From Conchocele bisecta (Eukaryota > Mollusca > Bivalvia > Lucinida > Thyasiridae), in contig CM055279.1 in NCBI GenBank assembly GCA_029237695.1, positions 7,078,685 to 7,142,684 of the forward strand: a stretch of DNA of 64,000 nt, written 5' to 3'. Positions within the stretch are counted from its first letter, which is position 1. Every line of letters begins with the position of its first letter. Positions 11,225 through 23,760 of the stretch are shown here, in pieces. The position numbers and the translations under genes were made by a program. A model generated the notes under the pieces. That model did not search any database. It was not told where the DNA came from and saw only the letters and a list, made by a program, of their open reading frames with translations.

Positions 11225-14200
11225 CCGCATCATATGAACTAAAACCAGTAACAAACTCAAATTTTGTTTCATGGCATTCCAAAATGACATATAAACCAAG
11301 CTCACCTACATTTTTTTTATGACATTCCAACATGCCATATAATAACTAAACTCACTGATATTATGTTTTGTGTCATGATATTCCAACATCACATACATGT
11401 ACAATGTATATGAACTAAGCTTACTGACATATTGTTTCATGACATTCCAACATGACATATATTATGAACTAAACTCACTAACAATTTGTTTTGTGACATG
11501 CTAACATGATATACATGTATATGAATTAAGCTCCCTAACATTTTATTTCATGACATTCCAACGTAACATATATAACCTAAAGTCCCTAACATTTTGTTTC
11601 ATGATATTTCAACGGGACATATATGAACTAAACTCACTAACAATGTGTTTCATGACATTCTAACATGATAATAAATATATAAACTAAACTCCCTAACATT
11701 TTATTACATGACATTCCAACGTAACATATATGAACGAAACTCACTATCAATGTGTTTCATGATATCCCAACATGACATATATTAACTAAACACGCTAACA
11801 TCCTGTTTCATGACATTCTAACATGACATATATGAATTAAACTCACACACATTCTGTTTTATGACATTCCAACATGACATATATGAACTAAACTCACTAA
11901 CAATGTGTTTCTTGACATTCCAACATGACATATATGAATTAAGCTCACTAACATTTTGTTTCATGACATTCCAACATGACATACATGAACTAACTTCACT
12001 AACATTCTGTTTCATGACATTCCAACATGACACACATGAACTAAACTCACTAATATTGTGCTTCTTGACATTCCAACATGACATATATGAACTAACTTCA
12101 CTAACATTCTGTTTCATGACATTCCAACATGATATATATGAACTAAACTCACTAACATTGTGTTTCATGACATTCCAACATGACATATATGAACTAAACT
12201 CACAAACATTCTGTTTCATGACATTCCAACATGACATACATGTATATGTACTAAACTCACAAACATTGTGTTTCATGACATTCCAACGTGACACATATGA
12301 ATTAAGCTCACTAACATTTTGTTTCTTGACATTCCAACATGACATGTATGAATTAAATTCACTAACATTCTGTTTCATGACATTCCAACATGAAATATAT
12401 GAATTTAGCTCACTAACATTTTGTTTCTTGACATTCCAACATGCCATAAATGAACTAAACTCACTAACATTGTGTTTCATGACATTCCAACATGCCATAT
12501 ATGAATTAAACTCACTAACATTGTGTTTTATGACATTCCAACATGACATATATGAACTAAACTCACTAACATTGTGTTTCATGACATTCCAATATGCCAT
12601 ATATGAACACAACTCACTAATATCGTGTTTTATGACATTCCAACATGACATATATGAACTAAACTCACTAACATTGTGTTTCATGACATTCCAACATGCC
12701 ATATATGAATTAAACTCACTAACATTGTATTTCTTGACATTCCAACATGACCTACATGACCTAAACACGCTAACATCGTGTTTCATGACATTCCAACATG
12801 ACATATATGAATTTAGCTCACTAACATTTTGTTTCTTGACATTCCAACATGCCATAAATGAACTAAGCTCACTAACATTGTGTTTCATGAAATTCCAACA
12901 TGCCATATATGAATTAAACTCACTAACATTGTGTTTTATGACATTCCAACATGCCATATATGAATTAAACTCACTAACATTGTGTTTTATGACATTCCAA
13001 CATGACATATATGAATTTAGCTCACTAACATTTTGTTTCTTGACATTCCAACATGCCATAAATGAACTAAACTCACTAACATTGTGTTTCATGACATTCC
13101 AACATGCCATATATGAATTAAACTCACTAACATTGTGTTTTATGACATTCCAACATGACATATATGAATTTAGCTCACTAACATTTTGTTTCTTGACATT
13201 CCAACATGCCATAAATGAACTAAACTCACTAACATTGTGTTTCATGACATTCCAACATGCCATATATGAATTAAACTCACTAACATTGTGTTTTATGACA
13301 TTCCAACATGCCATATATGAATTAAACTCACTAACATTGTGTTTTATGACATTCCAACATGCCATATATGAATTAAACTCACTAACATTGTGCTTCTTGA
13401 CATTCCAACATAACATATATGAACTAACTTCACTAACATTCTGTTTCATGACATTCCAACATGACATATATGAACTAAACTCACTAACATTGTGTTTCAT
13501 GATATTCCAACATGACATATATGAACTAAACTCACAAACATTCTGTTTCATGACATTCCAACATAACATACATGTATATGTACTAAACTCACAAACATTG
13601 TGTTTCATGACATTCCAACGTGACACATATGAATTAAGCTCACTTACATTTTGTTTCTTGACATTCCAACATGACATGTATGAATTAAATTCACTAACAT
13701 TCTGTTTCATGACATTCCAACATGACATATATGAATTTAGCTCACTAACATTTTGTTTCTTGACATTCCAACATGCCATAAATGAACTAAACTCACTAAC
13801 ATTGTGTTTCATGACATTCCAACATGCCATATATGAACTAAACTCACTAACATTGTGTTTTATGACATTCCAACATGACATATATGAACTAAACTCACTA
13901 ACATTGTGTTTCATGACATTCCAACATGCCATATATGAAAACAACTCACTAACATCGTGTTGTATGACATTCCAACATGACATATATGAACTAAACTCAC
14001 TAACATTGTGTTTCATGACATTCCAACATGCCATATATTAATTAAACTCACTAACATTGTATTTCTTGACATTCCAACATGACCTACATGACCTAAACAC
14101 GCTAACATCGTGTTTCATGATATTCCAACATGCCATATGTGAATTAAACTCACTAACATTGTGTTTTATGACATTCCAACATGACATATATGAATTTAGC

Positions 14201-14965
14201 TCACTAACATTTTGTTTCTTGACATTCCAACATGCCGTAAATGAACTAAGCTCACTAACATTGTGTTTCATGACATTCCAACATGCCATATAAGATGATT
14301 TACTCACTCAACATTGTGTTTTATGACATTCCAACATGCATATATAATGAATTAAACTCACTTAACACATTGTGTATGACATTCCAACACCATGACATAT
14401 ACTGTATAGCTCACTAACATTTTGTCTTTGACATTCCAACATGCCATATGAAACTAAATAACGTCACTCCAACATTGTGTTTCTGACATTCCAACATGCC
14501 ATATATGAATTAAACTCACTAACATTGTGTTTCATGACATTCCAACATGCCATATATGAATTAAACTCACTAACATTGTGTTTTATGACATTCCAACATG
14601 CCATATATGAATTAAACTCACTAACATTGTGTTTCTTGGCATTCCAACATGACCTACATGATCTAAACAGGCTAACATCGTGTTTCATGATATTCCAACA
14701 TGCCATATATGAATTAAACTCACTAACATTGTGTTTCATGATATTCCAACATGCCATATATGAATTAAACTCACTAACATTGTGTTTTATGACATTCCAA
14801 CATGACATATATGAACAAAGCTCACTAACATTGTGTTTCATGACATTCCAACATGACATATATGAATAAAAATCACTAACATTGTGTTTCTTGACATTCC
14901 AACATGCCATATATGAATTAAGCACCCTAACATTTTGTTTTATGACATTCTAACATCAAATAAGT
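11225..14965. repeat. 51-bp satellite/minisatellite array, about 73 units
   Basis: The unit is 51 bases (for example GACATTCCAACATGACATAT, then ATGAACTAAACTCACTAACA, then TTGTGTTTCAT). Because 51 is 17 codons and the unit lacks stops in two frames, about 2.2 kb of the centre is open on both strands: + 11861-14041 (17-residue unit like MTFQHDIYELNSLTLCF) and - 14034-11818 (unit like SYMSCWNVMKHNVSEFS). Edge units (11225-11815 and 14290-14965) carry indels that break both frames. A single 57-bp variant (extra CATGTA) occurs at about 12234 and again at 13566, marking a higher-order repeat of about 1,332 bp. A three-unit, 153-bp repeat occurs about three times between 12800 and 13260. I see no start context, splice sites or homology that would make either frame a gene. 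Confidence 0.95.
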
Positions 14966-15030
14966 GAACTTTATGTTTAAGGCTCAAGGCATGTTACCTA
15001 TATACATGTACGTTACGTGTTTAACTACCT

Positions 15031-15139
15031 GGGCCCGGTTGCTCAAAACCCATGTTACCATAACAGATTGTTAAATCATTAATACTGTTAAGGACTTAAC
15101 AGTCCGTTAAGTTAACAGAGGCTTTGAGCAACCGGGGCC
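15031..15139. mobile_element. Short MITE with GGCCCGGTTGCTCAAA ends
   Basis: The left end GGCCCGGTTGCTCAAA is mirrored by TTTGAGCAACCGGGGCC. Inside are GTTAACAG-type inverted words. About 109 bp, no coding capacity. It sits immediately upstream of the second retrotransposon fragment. Confidence 0.7.
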
Positions 15140-16203
15140 TGGTGTCATAACCTCATCCAATATCCCAACGATGTATTGAACGATGAAAATTTAGACACAA
15201 TTGCAAGTAATATTACAACGGCAATCACATCCGCAGCCGCAGAAACTATTCCAAACAAAACTGTAACCATTCGTCCCACAGATATCCCTTGGTTAAATAA
15301 CAACTTATGTAGGTTAATGCGCAAAAGAAACAGACTACATAGAAAAGCTAAAAAAAAATGAACAACATCCACTTATGGTCCGAATTCAGAAAAGTGCGTA
15401 ATGAAGTCAATACACTTATTTGAAAGTCCAAGTCAGAGTACGAAAATAAAATAATAGAGAAAAGTAACAACATCTTGGTTCAAGTTAGCGAAACAACTGT
15501 CTAACAAGAAATAGTCTTCCCTTATTCCAACACTTTACGATACTTGTCTCGAAGCTACCTCTGATGTTGAAAAGGCAAATCTTTTAAACAACTTCTTTTG
15601 TAAACAGTCGACTATCGACGACAATGCACGCTACCTGTACAGGCGAAAACCCATCAACCTTCAATCTCTACAATCACAATCTCTCCAAGCGACGTCTGTG
15701 ACGCAATAAAGGCAATTGACCCATCCAAAGCCAGTGGTCCTGATCTTATCAGCACAAGACTTCTACGGGAAGCAGCTAACGTATTATCACTCCCCTCTCT
15801 ACATAGTTTACAACATTGATCCGCAGGTCTCATTTCCCCTCTTCTTGGAAGCTAGCCAACGTTACACATATCTTTAAAAAGTCATATCCATGAAAACCAC
15901 AAAACTACCAACCAATATCTCTTCTCAGCTGCATTGGCAAGTTGATGGAGCGTTGCATCCATAAGTATCTGTACAACTTTCTCATTGGCAAAAATAAGCT
16001 AACTTCCTTCAATCAGGCTTTATTAGAGGCGACTCTACTATCAACTAACTTACTTATGTATACAACGACATCTGTAAGACACTTGATGACGGCAAGAAGG
16101 TCAGATCCGTATTTTGTGACATCTCTAAATCTTTCGACATAGTCTGGCATCGCGGTCTTCTATACAAACTGTCTTCGCTTGGTATTCACGGTCCTCTTCA
16201 TAA

Positions 16204-16644
16204 ATGGTTCTCTTAACTAATCGACAGCAAATGGTAGTTTATTCTAATTCCAGCTCCTCGCAGTTGTCCTCATTGAATGCCGGTGTCCCTCAAGGTTCTA
16301 TTATTGGTATTCTACTCTTTCTTATCTTTATAAACGATATCGTTGAGGAAATTAAATCAAACATTTGTCTTTTTGCCGAAGATACCAGTCTGTACATTAT
16401 CGTCGATGACCCCGTCCTTTCTTCAACTATTCTAAACGATCTTAACACTATCCACAAATGGTCAGAGAAGTGGCTCGTAAACTTCAATCCATCAACAACT
16501 GAAACTATGACTTTTTTCCGGAAATACAACAAACCACAACATCCTCCTCTACTCATGAATGATGTCTCGCTCGATCCTGTCAAACACAAACATCTTGGAC
16601 TAACATTATCTGACAACGGTAACTGGAACTGTCATATCTCATAG
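16204..16644 (+). pseudogene. RT core fragment of the Jockey/CR1-like element
   Basis: The longest open segment of this element (about 146 codons) spans RT blocks B to E: GVPQGSIIGILLF, then FAEDTSLYII, then WLVNFNPSTTETMTF (block D) and KHLGLTLSDNGNWNCHI (block E). These match the palm and thumb region of Jockey/CR1 reverse transcriptases. The frame is not linked to block A, which lies upstream in another frame. The change in block C would abolish polymerisation. Confidence 0.8.
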
Positions 16645-16966
16645 CGTATTAACTGTATAGGCATTTTATTAACGTATATGCATTTTGAGATCTTTAAAAT
16701 TTTGTCTTAAAAGGACTTCGCTGGAACGTATGTATTTCTCGTTTATTTGTCCACTCCTTGAATATGGCGATGTTGTCTGGGATAATAGCCTAAACCAGAT
16801 GATAAGATGACCTGGAGGCTGTGCAAAACAAAACTTTGCAACATAGCCAAACTCTATCAGGAACTCAAGTGATAATATGTTAAACAATCTTACGCCGTCT
16901 TATCTCACAAAAGTAATCCCCGTTCAAAGGCAGCCTCGCTATAATCTTAGAAATGCTGACGATATA

Positions 16967-17338
16967 CAGTGCAACCTCTCTACAACAGCCACCCATGGGA
17001 AGAGGCAAAATTGGCTGTTATAGAGAGGTGGCTGTTGTAGGGACGTTAATGCTGAATACAATTTTATCGTCTGATGTTTATTTATTTTCTTCAATAATTC
17101 TCAATAAAAACATGTTTTGACAGCATTTTAGAATCATTTCCAATGGAAATGATTCTAAAATGCTGCCAAAACATGTTTTTATTGAGAAAGAATGCAAAAT
17201 CAACATCAAACGACAATGTTCATGATCAGCAGTGTAAGGGTTAGATACAGATGAAATCATCCATTTGGGATATAAAATAGCGGCTGTTACAGAGAGGTGG
17301 CTGTTGTAGAGAGGTGGCCGTTCGGGGAGGTTCGACTG
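16967..17338. mobile_element. Nested CAGT...ACTG MITE inside the retrotransposon
   Basis: Ends are CAGTGCAACCTCTCTACAAC and AGGTTCGACTG, flanked by TA on both sides, as in Tc1/mariner-pogo elements. Inside is a palindrome at about 17107-17183 (AACATGTTTTGACAGCATTT and complement). It splits the retroelement's LRNADDI region from its C-terminal part, so it inserted after the retroelement. Confidence 0.75.
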
Positions 17339-18384
17339 TACCTCACATACATTGTAGCACACAACAGTACAACCATTCATGCACTGAATGGGAGCATACC
17401 GGACTCTCAATCTCTGTCTTATTTCAAAGAAAAACCTAAACGCCAATTCTGTCAAATCATCACCTCTTTTGAACGTCGGAAACAGGACAGGACAAATTCA
17501 TCATACACGCCTTCGTCTTTCATGTAGTGCTTTCAACTTCGACCTTCACAGAATATCTATTGTTGACACCCCACACTGCACATGCTGATCAATAGAAACA
17601 GCCAGCCACTTCAGCGAAACACACATATGGACAACCTTCCATGTCCTCCCACAGCAGATACACTGCTCCGCGGCAATGAACATTTGACATTCGAGGAAAA
17701 AAGCTTCGTATTTCAGCAGTTCCAGAAGTTCATCGTGGCTACAAGGCGTTTCGGCAATTGTGGAGACAAGTGTACAGATTTCCAGTACGAGCCATCATGT
17801 CAGCACTGAGTGCACCATCCATTTACCCCCAGTTACCTCGTCCCCGCCATCCCCTCCCAACCCCGGATCAAAGTTCGCTTACAATAGTTATAATTTCGAT
17901 TGCATTGATCATTTTATGTGTGCACTCCCTTGTTTACTACTGAAATACTGAACTTGTAGTTTTATAAATAATACTATACGATACATATTCCACCATCAAT
18001 CTACACGTATTACCATATATTTCAAATATATCAATTGATATTTCAGTCACCATTGATACATAACTAGTCATAACCTGCCTGACAGTAATGCCATGTATAT
18101 TGTACTCACACTTATAGTGCAGAATAATTCATATAAGATTTTTTAAGCTTGTTTTACAATCCACACACTCTGTAATGTATGTATCATAACATGTATTGTT
18201 CCTTTACATGACTTATAATTTAATAAATATTTTTTAAACTAATATCCCTCGCGACAATCAAAAGTAGCATATTTCGTTTCTGTGCAACCCCTGCAACACG
18301 TAGCACCGGTCTAAGCGGAACTCGGTATTCAAAGGACACAAGTAATACTTATATACAAAACAAGAATCGCGCTGTGCACAACTG

Positions 18385-18750
18385 TTTAATGTAGGAATGA
18401 ATGGCCTTTTTGTGGAATTTATCGGGGTATAAACTTGGAAAAGTCGCGGGAATACTGGACGAAGGCCGGAAGGCCTCGTCCAGTATTCCCGCGACTTTTC
18501 CAAGTTTATATCCCCGATAAATTCCACAAAAAGGCCACTCATTCCTTATAATGCCAGCATTTTAAATAAATTAATCAAGAAAATGTGTTTATTTTCCGTT
18601 TTCTTAAGAATTATTTTAACTGCGCCTCACGGTTACGGAAGGTAATTCGGCGTGGGAGTTTACTGGGATATATATTTTGGACAGAGACTTGGTACGGACC
18701 AATCAAATGTTAGGGAATTGTGTAAATATGTTTGTGCTGGAATTATAGTA
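18385..18750. mobile_element. Family J hairpin element, copy 1
   Basis: Near-perfect arms of about 75 bases (18390-18465 and 18470-18545) contain GGCCTTTTTGTGGAATTTAT and AAAGTCGCGGGAATACTGGA. A 200-base tail follows (AACTGCGCCTCACGGTTACG ... CCAATCAAATGTTAGGGAAT). The same hairpin and, inverted, the same tail occur at 45750-46335 inside a hAT-like element, so both pieces belong to one mobile unit. Confidence 0.75.
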
Positions 18751-19186
18751 CAGTAATGCTTAAAGATCACCAAGGATTAGAAAAATAATACATGTAATAT
18801 AATTCTCGTTCGCCATCAAATATCACCAGCGATCTCATACATTTTGGATCATCCCTCGTACGTGTAGGAATTGGAATTGAAATTGGAGTGGAGTGAAGAC
18901 AAATAGGTCACTCGTGTGCCATCGAAAATCCTGTGCTATCATTTGTTAAAGATTATTATTGGCACCAGAATTTGGCAAGAATATACCATGCCAATACACT
19001 CAATTGCTGCTCGATAAAACGCACCCTATGGTTCGCAAGTGAAAGTAACGACCAAGATACATAACTACATTAAATACACCTACAATATCGGTAATTAAAA
19101 TTAATACATTAAGGACTGTTTTTACTAATAATATTATCAGCCCGTTAATTCCGTATTTGACCTTTCAATTTCACGGTCTAACAACT
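18751..19186. other. No gene or clear repeat seen
   Basis: AT-rich sequence with no open frame of note and no match to the other repeats in this window that I can see. Confidence 0.5.
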
Positions 19187-19436
19187 GGGGGCCGTTTCAC
19201 TAAATTTAATACGACTAAAATGTTAGTAAGTGCACAATTATGATAGTCCATAAATTGCACATTAACAATGTTTTCTTGTAAACTATTATTGGATTTACAT
19301 TTATTGAGCATAGGCTGCATGAGCATATGCAGCCTATACTCAATAAATATAAATCCATCAATTGAAATTTCCAGACGATCCTAAATTTGCACTTACGAAC
19401 ATTTTAATCGTACGAAGTTTAGTGAAACGGGCCCCC
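19187..19436. mobile_element. Family D MITE, copy 1
   Basis: Ends are GGGGCCGTTTCACTAAA and TTTAGTGAAACGGGCCCC. Inside are TACGACTAAAATGTT/AACATTTTAGTCGTA and a central palindrome, TTTATTGAGCATAGGCTGCA with its complement. About 250 bp. Other copies: 37505, 38235, 49870, 53699, 57368 and 57600. Confidence 0.8.
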
Positions 19437-19637
19437 GTATTATATATCCCATACATTCTGAACAATTGTATACGATTGTGGTGGTCAAGGCATATCGTCA
19501 CTTGACCATTATGACGGTTGCTTAGAAACGAATATTGCGGCATTGCGACAACGGACATAGTCTCTGTCATAGACCCCACGAGGGTTTATTCTAACGGAAT
19601 ATAGACCAACCCTCGTAATACATAGGTTCACTATATA

Positions 19638-19878
19638 TATGTGGCTGTGACGGGAGAAATGGGGCTTATGGGATTTGCGACCAGTGTATCTACTGGTCAA
19701 ATAGCACACTCCTGTAGACTGACAACGATCTATATTGCGTGTTAGAAGCATGTCGGGTGGTTCGATGATGGAATGGCGAACAGTGCAGATCCTGATTAGA
19801 CTGTGCGAATGCTGATCTGGATCTACACTGGTCGCAAAACGCATAAGCGCCACTTCTCCGGTCACAGTCATATATAAT
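19638..19878. mobile_element. Family G hairpin element, copy 2
   Basis: TGTGGCTGTGACGGGAGAAA at the left and CTTCTCCGGTCACAGTCATA at the right define the copy. The internal core AACAGTGCAGATCCTGATTA is present. The left half contains CAAATAGCACACTCCTGTAG, shared with the other family G copies. Confidence 0.75.
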
Positions 19879-19998
19879 AATACATGTACTTGGTACAAGT
19901 TGTATATTGACAGAACAAATTCATTACGACATACGTCGTCCAAATGTATACATGTATGTGTAGGATATTTTCTACTCGCCATGCTAAGGCAATACTAA

Positions 19999-20278
19999 CA
20001 GGTGCGGATCTAAAATTGGTCGAGTTTATATTTGAACCAATTTTTTACATGAAAACGTCGGATTATTTCCTTACTTCTCACCCAACGTGTATGGTGTTAA
20101 CACTCAGTTGAACCGTCTCGTCGAGACGGTTCAACTGAATGGTAACAACATATACTTTTGATGAGAAAAAAATGAAAAAGCGGAAAATAATCTGAAATTT
20201 ATGAAAGTTGACGATCAATTGTGCCTCATTTGAAATACACGCCCCCTCTATACATAAATCCTGGGTCCGCCCCTGACT
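19999..20278. mobile_element. Inverted-repeat element with a perfect central palindrome
   Basis: The ends read AGGTGCGGATCTAAA and, inverted, CCTGGGTCCGCCCCTG. A 33-base palindrome at 20105-20137 (CAGTTGAACCGTCTCG, one base, complement) lies inside. No coding sequence. A related GCGGATCCAGCA...GATCCGCTCCTG element occurs at 47875-48150. Confidence 0.5.
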
Positions 20279-20636
20279 AATATTATACAATGAGAACATG
20301 AATTACATTTCAGTTGACATTCAAAGTTAGATAAGGCTACATGTAATCATGTTCCTCAATTTCCGCCAATGAATTGTTCTAACATGTGTATGTTCTTTAT
20401 TAATAACTTATTGATATAGCTTTGATAGTTTTATATCGCTAACATATCAAACTCGCCGGATACCCGTTTACAAAAATCACTCTTCCATGTGTTACATTAA
20501 AGAGATAGGGTTAAATTGCTACCCTCGCGAGAGGTATGGAGCAAGGTATCAATTCATACGCATACGTCAATTTTGACAACGTTATAAGCTGGTCTAAAAG
20601 CAAATTTCACATTTTTCGAAGCAATTTATTCCATCA
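20279..20636. other. No gene or clear repeat seen
   Basis: AT-rich sequence between two inverted-repeat elements. No open frame of note. Confidence 0.5.
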
Positions 20637-20825
20637 CATTTATAAATTATATATTGTGTTTTCAACTACCATTTTGAAAAACCACATTTATTTCCCTTGA
20701 CATCTGCAAATCTGACAAAGGAACTCGTGCTCCGTAGTCGTTTCTTTATCGTATTTCCAGATATCTCGGGAAATAAATCCGTTTTTTCAAAATGGTAGTT
20801 GAAAACACTATACATAATTTATAAC
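20637..20825. repeat. Inverted repeat, about 60-base arms
   Basis: The left arm (GTGTTTTCAACTACCATTTT at about 20658-20677) and right arm (AAAATGGTAGTTGAAAACAC at about 20789-20808) are exact complements. The complementarity continues outward into TATAAATTAT-type sequence. The loop holds AAATAAATCCG-like words. Probably a MITE. Confidence 0.65.
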
Positions 20826-21438
20826 TAAGATTCCTCAGTTGTGTCCTTGTTATTAGGACAACTAGATATACACAATCGCATGCTTTAAGGACCCGTTAAA
20901 TACCTGTAGCCTATTTCATCAACATTGAAAACAGCCTATTTCACCAACATTGAAAATAGCCTTTTTCACAAACATTGAAAATAGCCTATTTCACCAACAT
21001 GGAAAATAGCCTATTTCACCAACATTACAAAGTATACTTTTCTAGCAAAGTATACTTTGAGGGAGAAATTTTCAATTTAAGGATAAATTTATTAATTTTT
21101 ATTATACTGAATTTATTACATTATCACAGCCATTTTGGCTGTGATAATGTACTAAATTCAGTATAATAATTCTGCATACTTTAATCATCAAATATATGCA
21201 GTGGTTAGTTCTATATGAAATAATAAATTTCTGGAAAAATAAATGATTGCTCCCTCAAAGTATACTTTGCTAGAAAAGTATACTTTGCAATGTTGGTGAA
21301 ATAGGCTACAGTTCAGCTCCTGATCAAGTAGCACGCTCCGGTAGCATACATAATTTCTAACCAAGATTCCACAGTTGTGTCCTTGTTATTAGGACAACTA
21401 GACATACACAATCGCATGCTTTAATGACCCGTTAAATA
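20826..21438. mobile_element. Family E MITE, copy 1, between direct repeats
   Basis: Family E ends are TAGCCTATTTCACCAACATT and, inverted, AATGTTGGTGAAATAGGCTA. They are followed by AAGTATACTT...AAGTATACTTTG and a palindrome, TTACATTATCACAGCCATTT with its complement. In this copy the left terminal 24-25 bases are tandemly amplified about five times (20907-21030). An 80-base segment (CAGTTGTGTCCTTGTTATTA) occurs on both sides, at 20833-20903 and 21362-21438, so the MITE lies between direct copies. Confidence 0.7.
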
Positions 21439-23760
21439 AGGAAGGTAATATCCGCCATAATTATATGTGACTTGATGCGTGCGTGCTGATGACATTACAA
21501 CTTATATTCATGTTATTGCATTCGTCATTTGTATTTATTACATTTGAAATCTGCTTGTTGTAATTGTATTTGTCTTTCTTACATGTCCATTCTGCTGATT
21601 GCTTTGTTCATTCGTCTTATTTACATTACAATTATTGATACGTCCTTATTCGTGTCCCTGTTTTATTGCACTAAGCATTTGCAATAGAAAGTAAGAACAA
21701 AGCACTTAGCAATTTGAATAAGGCAGAAAACAGTAAGGACAAAAACGCAGGAAGTAAGCATCAAGCCACATTCCGAAAGCGGAAAGCCGCAATCAGAAAA
21801 CATCAAGCTACAAGCAGAATGATGCAAGCAATATATGGGTTAGTAGTGCGTCATTATGACGTCAGATGGCACTGCTGTCCGCTCAAGGTTAGAAGACACC
21901 AAATGGTGCGAAACCGCCCAGGGTGTATGCAAAAGTAGTCCGGTATAAAAAAATAGTACGGGTGTTTTGAGGTCACAGACACCGTTTGCTTGCAAATCTT
22001 GATCCATTACTACCCAGTTTCACTTGAGGAACATTTTGGGGTGCCTTTAACACCAGTTTTCAGCATATTTGTAGCATTTAAAAGAAAACACTGAACCTGT
22101 TGGTCACTTGATGTACACGGAGTTTCCGTGGCCAACAAATGTACACATATTGGAGGATATGACAAGGTTGGATTTTTCTTTCTTAGGAGTAAGTGAACCT
22201 ATTGTTTAGTTCATGCGGAACCAGTACAGACTGGCTGCAGGTCATGTACAAGTGGGTCCCACAACATCCATACGAATAGTGAAAGTAGGAGAGACTGGCC
22301 TTATTGGATGGCATTCGGTTAAATTATATAGTAAAACTATTTGGTGGTGTCTAACCTCAAGTAATTCTCCCTCTAATAAAGTATAATCCGACATCTGATT
22401 GGCTGTTCAAGTCACAACCCCAATGCCGGTGTTGATGTAAGATTTCACCCACAAATTATCACATCATAGGTCAGAAGACACCGAATAGTTTTGCTATATA
22501 CTTTAACCGAATCCCATCCAATAAGGCCAGTCTCTCCTACTTTCACTATTCGTATGGATGTTGTGGGACCTACATGTACATGACATGCAGCCGGTCTGTA
22601 CTGGTTCTGCATGAATTAAACAATGTGTTTACTTACTCATAAGAAAGAAAAATCCAACCTCGTCATGTCCCCCATACGTATGCAATTTAGTTAATATAGG
22701 TTAGAGAATAATAAATGGTGCGAACTCGTCAAGGGGGTAATAGTAGTCCAGTACGAACACAAACTTGCGGGTGTTTTGAGGTCACTGACACAGTTTGCTT
22801 GCAAATCTTGATCCATTACTACCCAGTTTCACTTGAAGAACATGTGGGGTGTTGGTCATGTGATGTAAACAGAGTTTATGTGGCCAATGCCAATTAGTAC
22901 GTCTGGTAATGGTAAATCAATGTTCATTTTGCCAGAAAAATGTCAGATTGAAAGAATAAAGAAAAACATGTCGCCATATATTATAACCTGGCATGTAGCA
23001 CTCTAGGTTTAAGGTTAGAGAAATTGACACCAGTTTCAGCATATTTGAAGCATTTAAAATAAAACACTGAGCCTGTTGGTCACGAGATGTAAACAGAGTT
23101 TCCGTGGCCAAATAATGTAAACGATATTGGGGGACATGACGAGGTTGGTCCCACAACATCCATACGAATAGTGAAAGTACGAAAGACTGGTTGGGATTCG
23201 GTTAAATTATACAGTAAAACTATTTGGTGTCTTTTAACCTAAACATGGTGCAACATGCAACAGAAAAGGCGGCATCAATATACATCAACACCGTTAGGGA
23301 CATGGAACCAATTTAGAGAGCAACGCATTGTAGGACAGGTACCAGCATATTAAATAATTTTAGGGAGAACTATTTTAAGTTTTGGCAGCGCACCTGGCGT
23401 CATAATGGTTGTTCCCAAATTATTGTTGCAATTATTGTTGTCACGGGGTGTGGCTTAGCGAGTTAACAAAGCGCATAGCAAAACAGCGATGCAATAATTA
23501 ATAATGGAACTCCGGATGTCACTACCAATGAAGCATAAAGCTACTTAGAATGTAATCAACACAAACGCATTGAAACAGTACGAATGAATAAAGCATCAAG
23601 CCACATACATAGAAATGCAATAAGACGGATATAACTTAGAATGTCATCAGCCAGCAAGCATCAAGCCACATATAATTCTAATAAGATGGATAGAACTTAA
23701 AATGTCATCAGCCAGCAAGCATCAAGCCAAATATAATTATGGCGGATATGACCTTCCATA
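21439..23760. mobile_element. 2.3-kb inverted-repeat element, no transposase
   Basis: The left end GGAAGGTAATATCCGCCATA is mirrored at 23740-23757 (GGCGGATATGACCTTCC). GTTAAATA lies on both sides (21431-21438 and 23761-23768), giving an apparent 8-bp target duplication. An untouched GACCCGTTAAATACCTG at about 20891 shows the likely empty site. Internal content: AAGCATCAAGCCACAT repeats near both ends, a repeated module (GAGGTCACAGACACCGTTTG and GATCCATTACTACCCAGTTT) at about 21970-22090 and 22770-22850, and a large foldback at 22145-22690. No transposase frame is visible. Confidence 0.65.
22145..22690. repeat. Large foldback with about 215-base arms
   Basis: Left arm about 22145-22365, right arm about 22470-22690, spacer about 100 bases. 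Matching pieces include GGTTGGATTTTTCTTTCTTA with its complement and ATCCATACGAATAGTGAAAG with its complement. Arms are roughly 90% identical by eye. It is nested in the 2.3-kb element. A further half-arm copy lies at 23150-23225. Confidence 0.75.

Larger units (their letters stand above)
15142..18240 (+). mobile_element. Decayed Jockey/CR1-like non-LTR retrotransposon
   Basis: This is a + strand remnant with many stops and frameshifts. Pieces in order: a pre-RT region (15176-15358: PTDIPWLNNNLCRLMRKRNR), an RT entry region with KASGPDLIS near 15730, ISCIGKLMERC-type block near 15925, SVFCDISKSFDIVWHRGLL-like block A near 16105-16160, PQGSIIGILLFLIFINDI (block B, 16290-16340) and LFAEDTSLY (block C, 16369-16395). 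FAED replaces FADD, so a catalytic Asp is lost. The C-terminal region (LRNADDI near 16946; LRLSCSAFNFDLHRI near 17510) has the look of CR1/Jockey ends. No RNase H follows. The 3' end probably lies in the AT-rich AATTTAATAAATATTTTTTA near 18218-18240. A MITE at 16967-17338 interrupts it. Confidence 0.8.

Noticed and set aside
11818..14041. Two overlapping open frames of more than 700 codons as protein genes
   Set aside because: Both follow automatically from a stop-free 51-bp unit. There is no start context, no splicing signal and no known family. Kept as a testable finding only.
11225..14965. CRISPR-like array
   Set aside because: Units are contiguous 51-bp tandem copies with no unique spacers, in a eukaryotic context.
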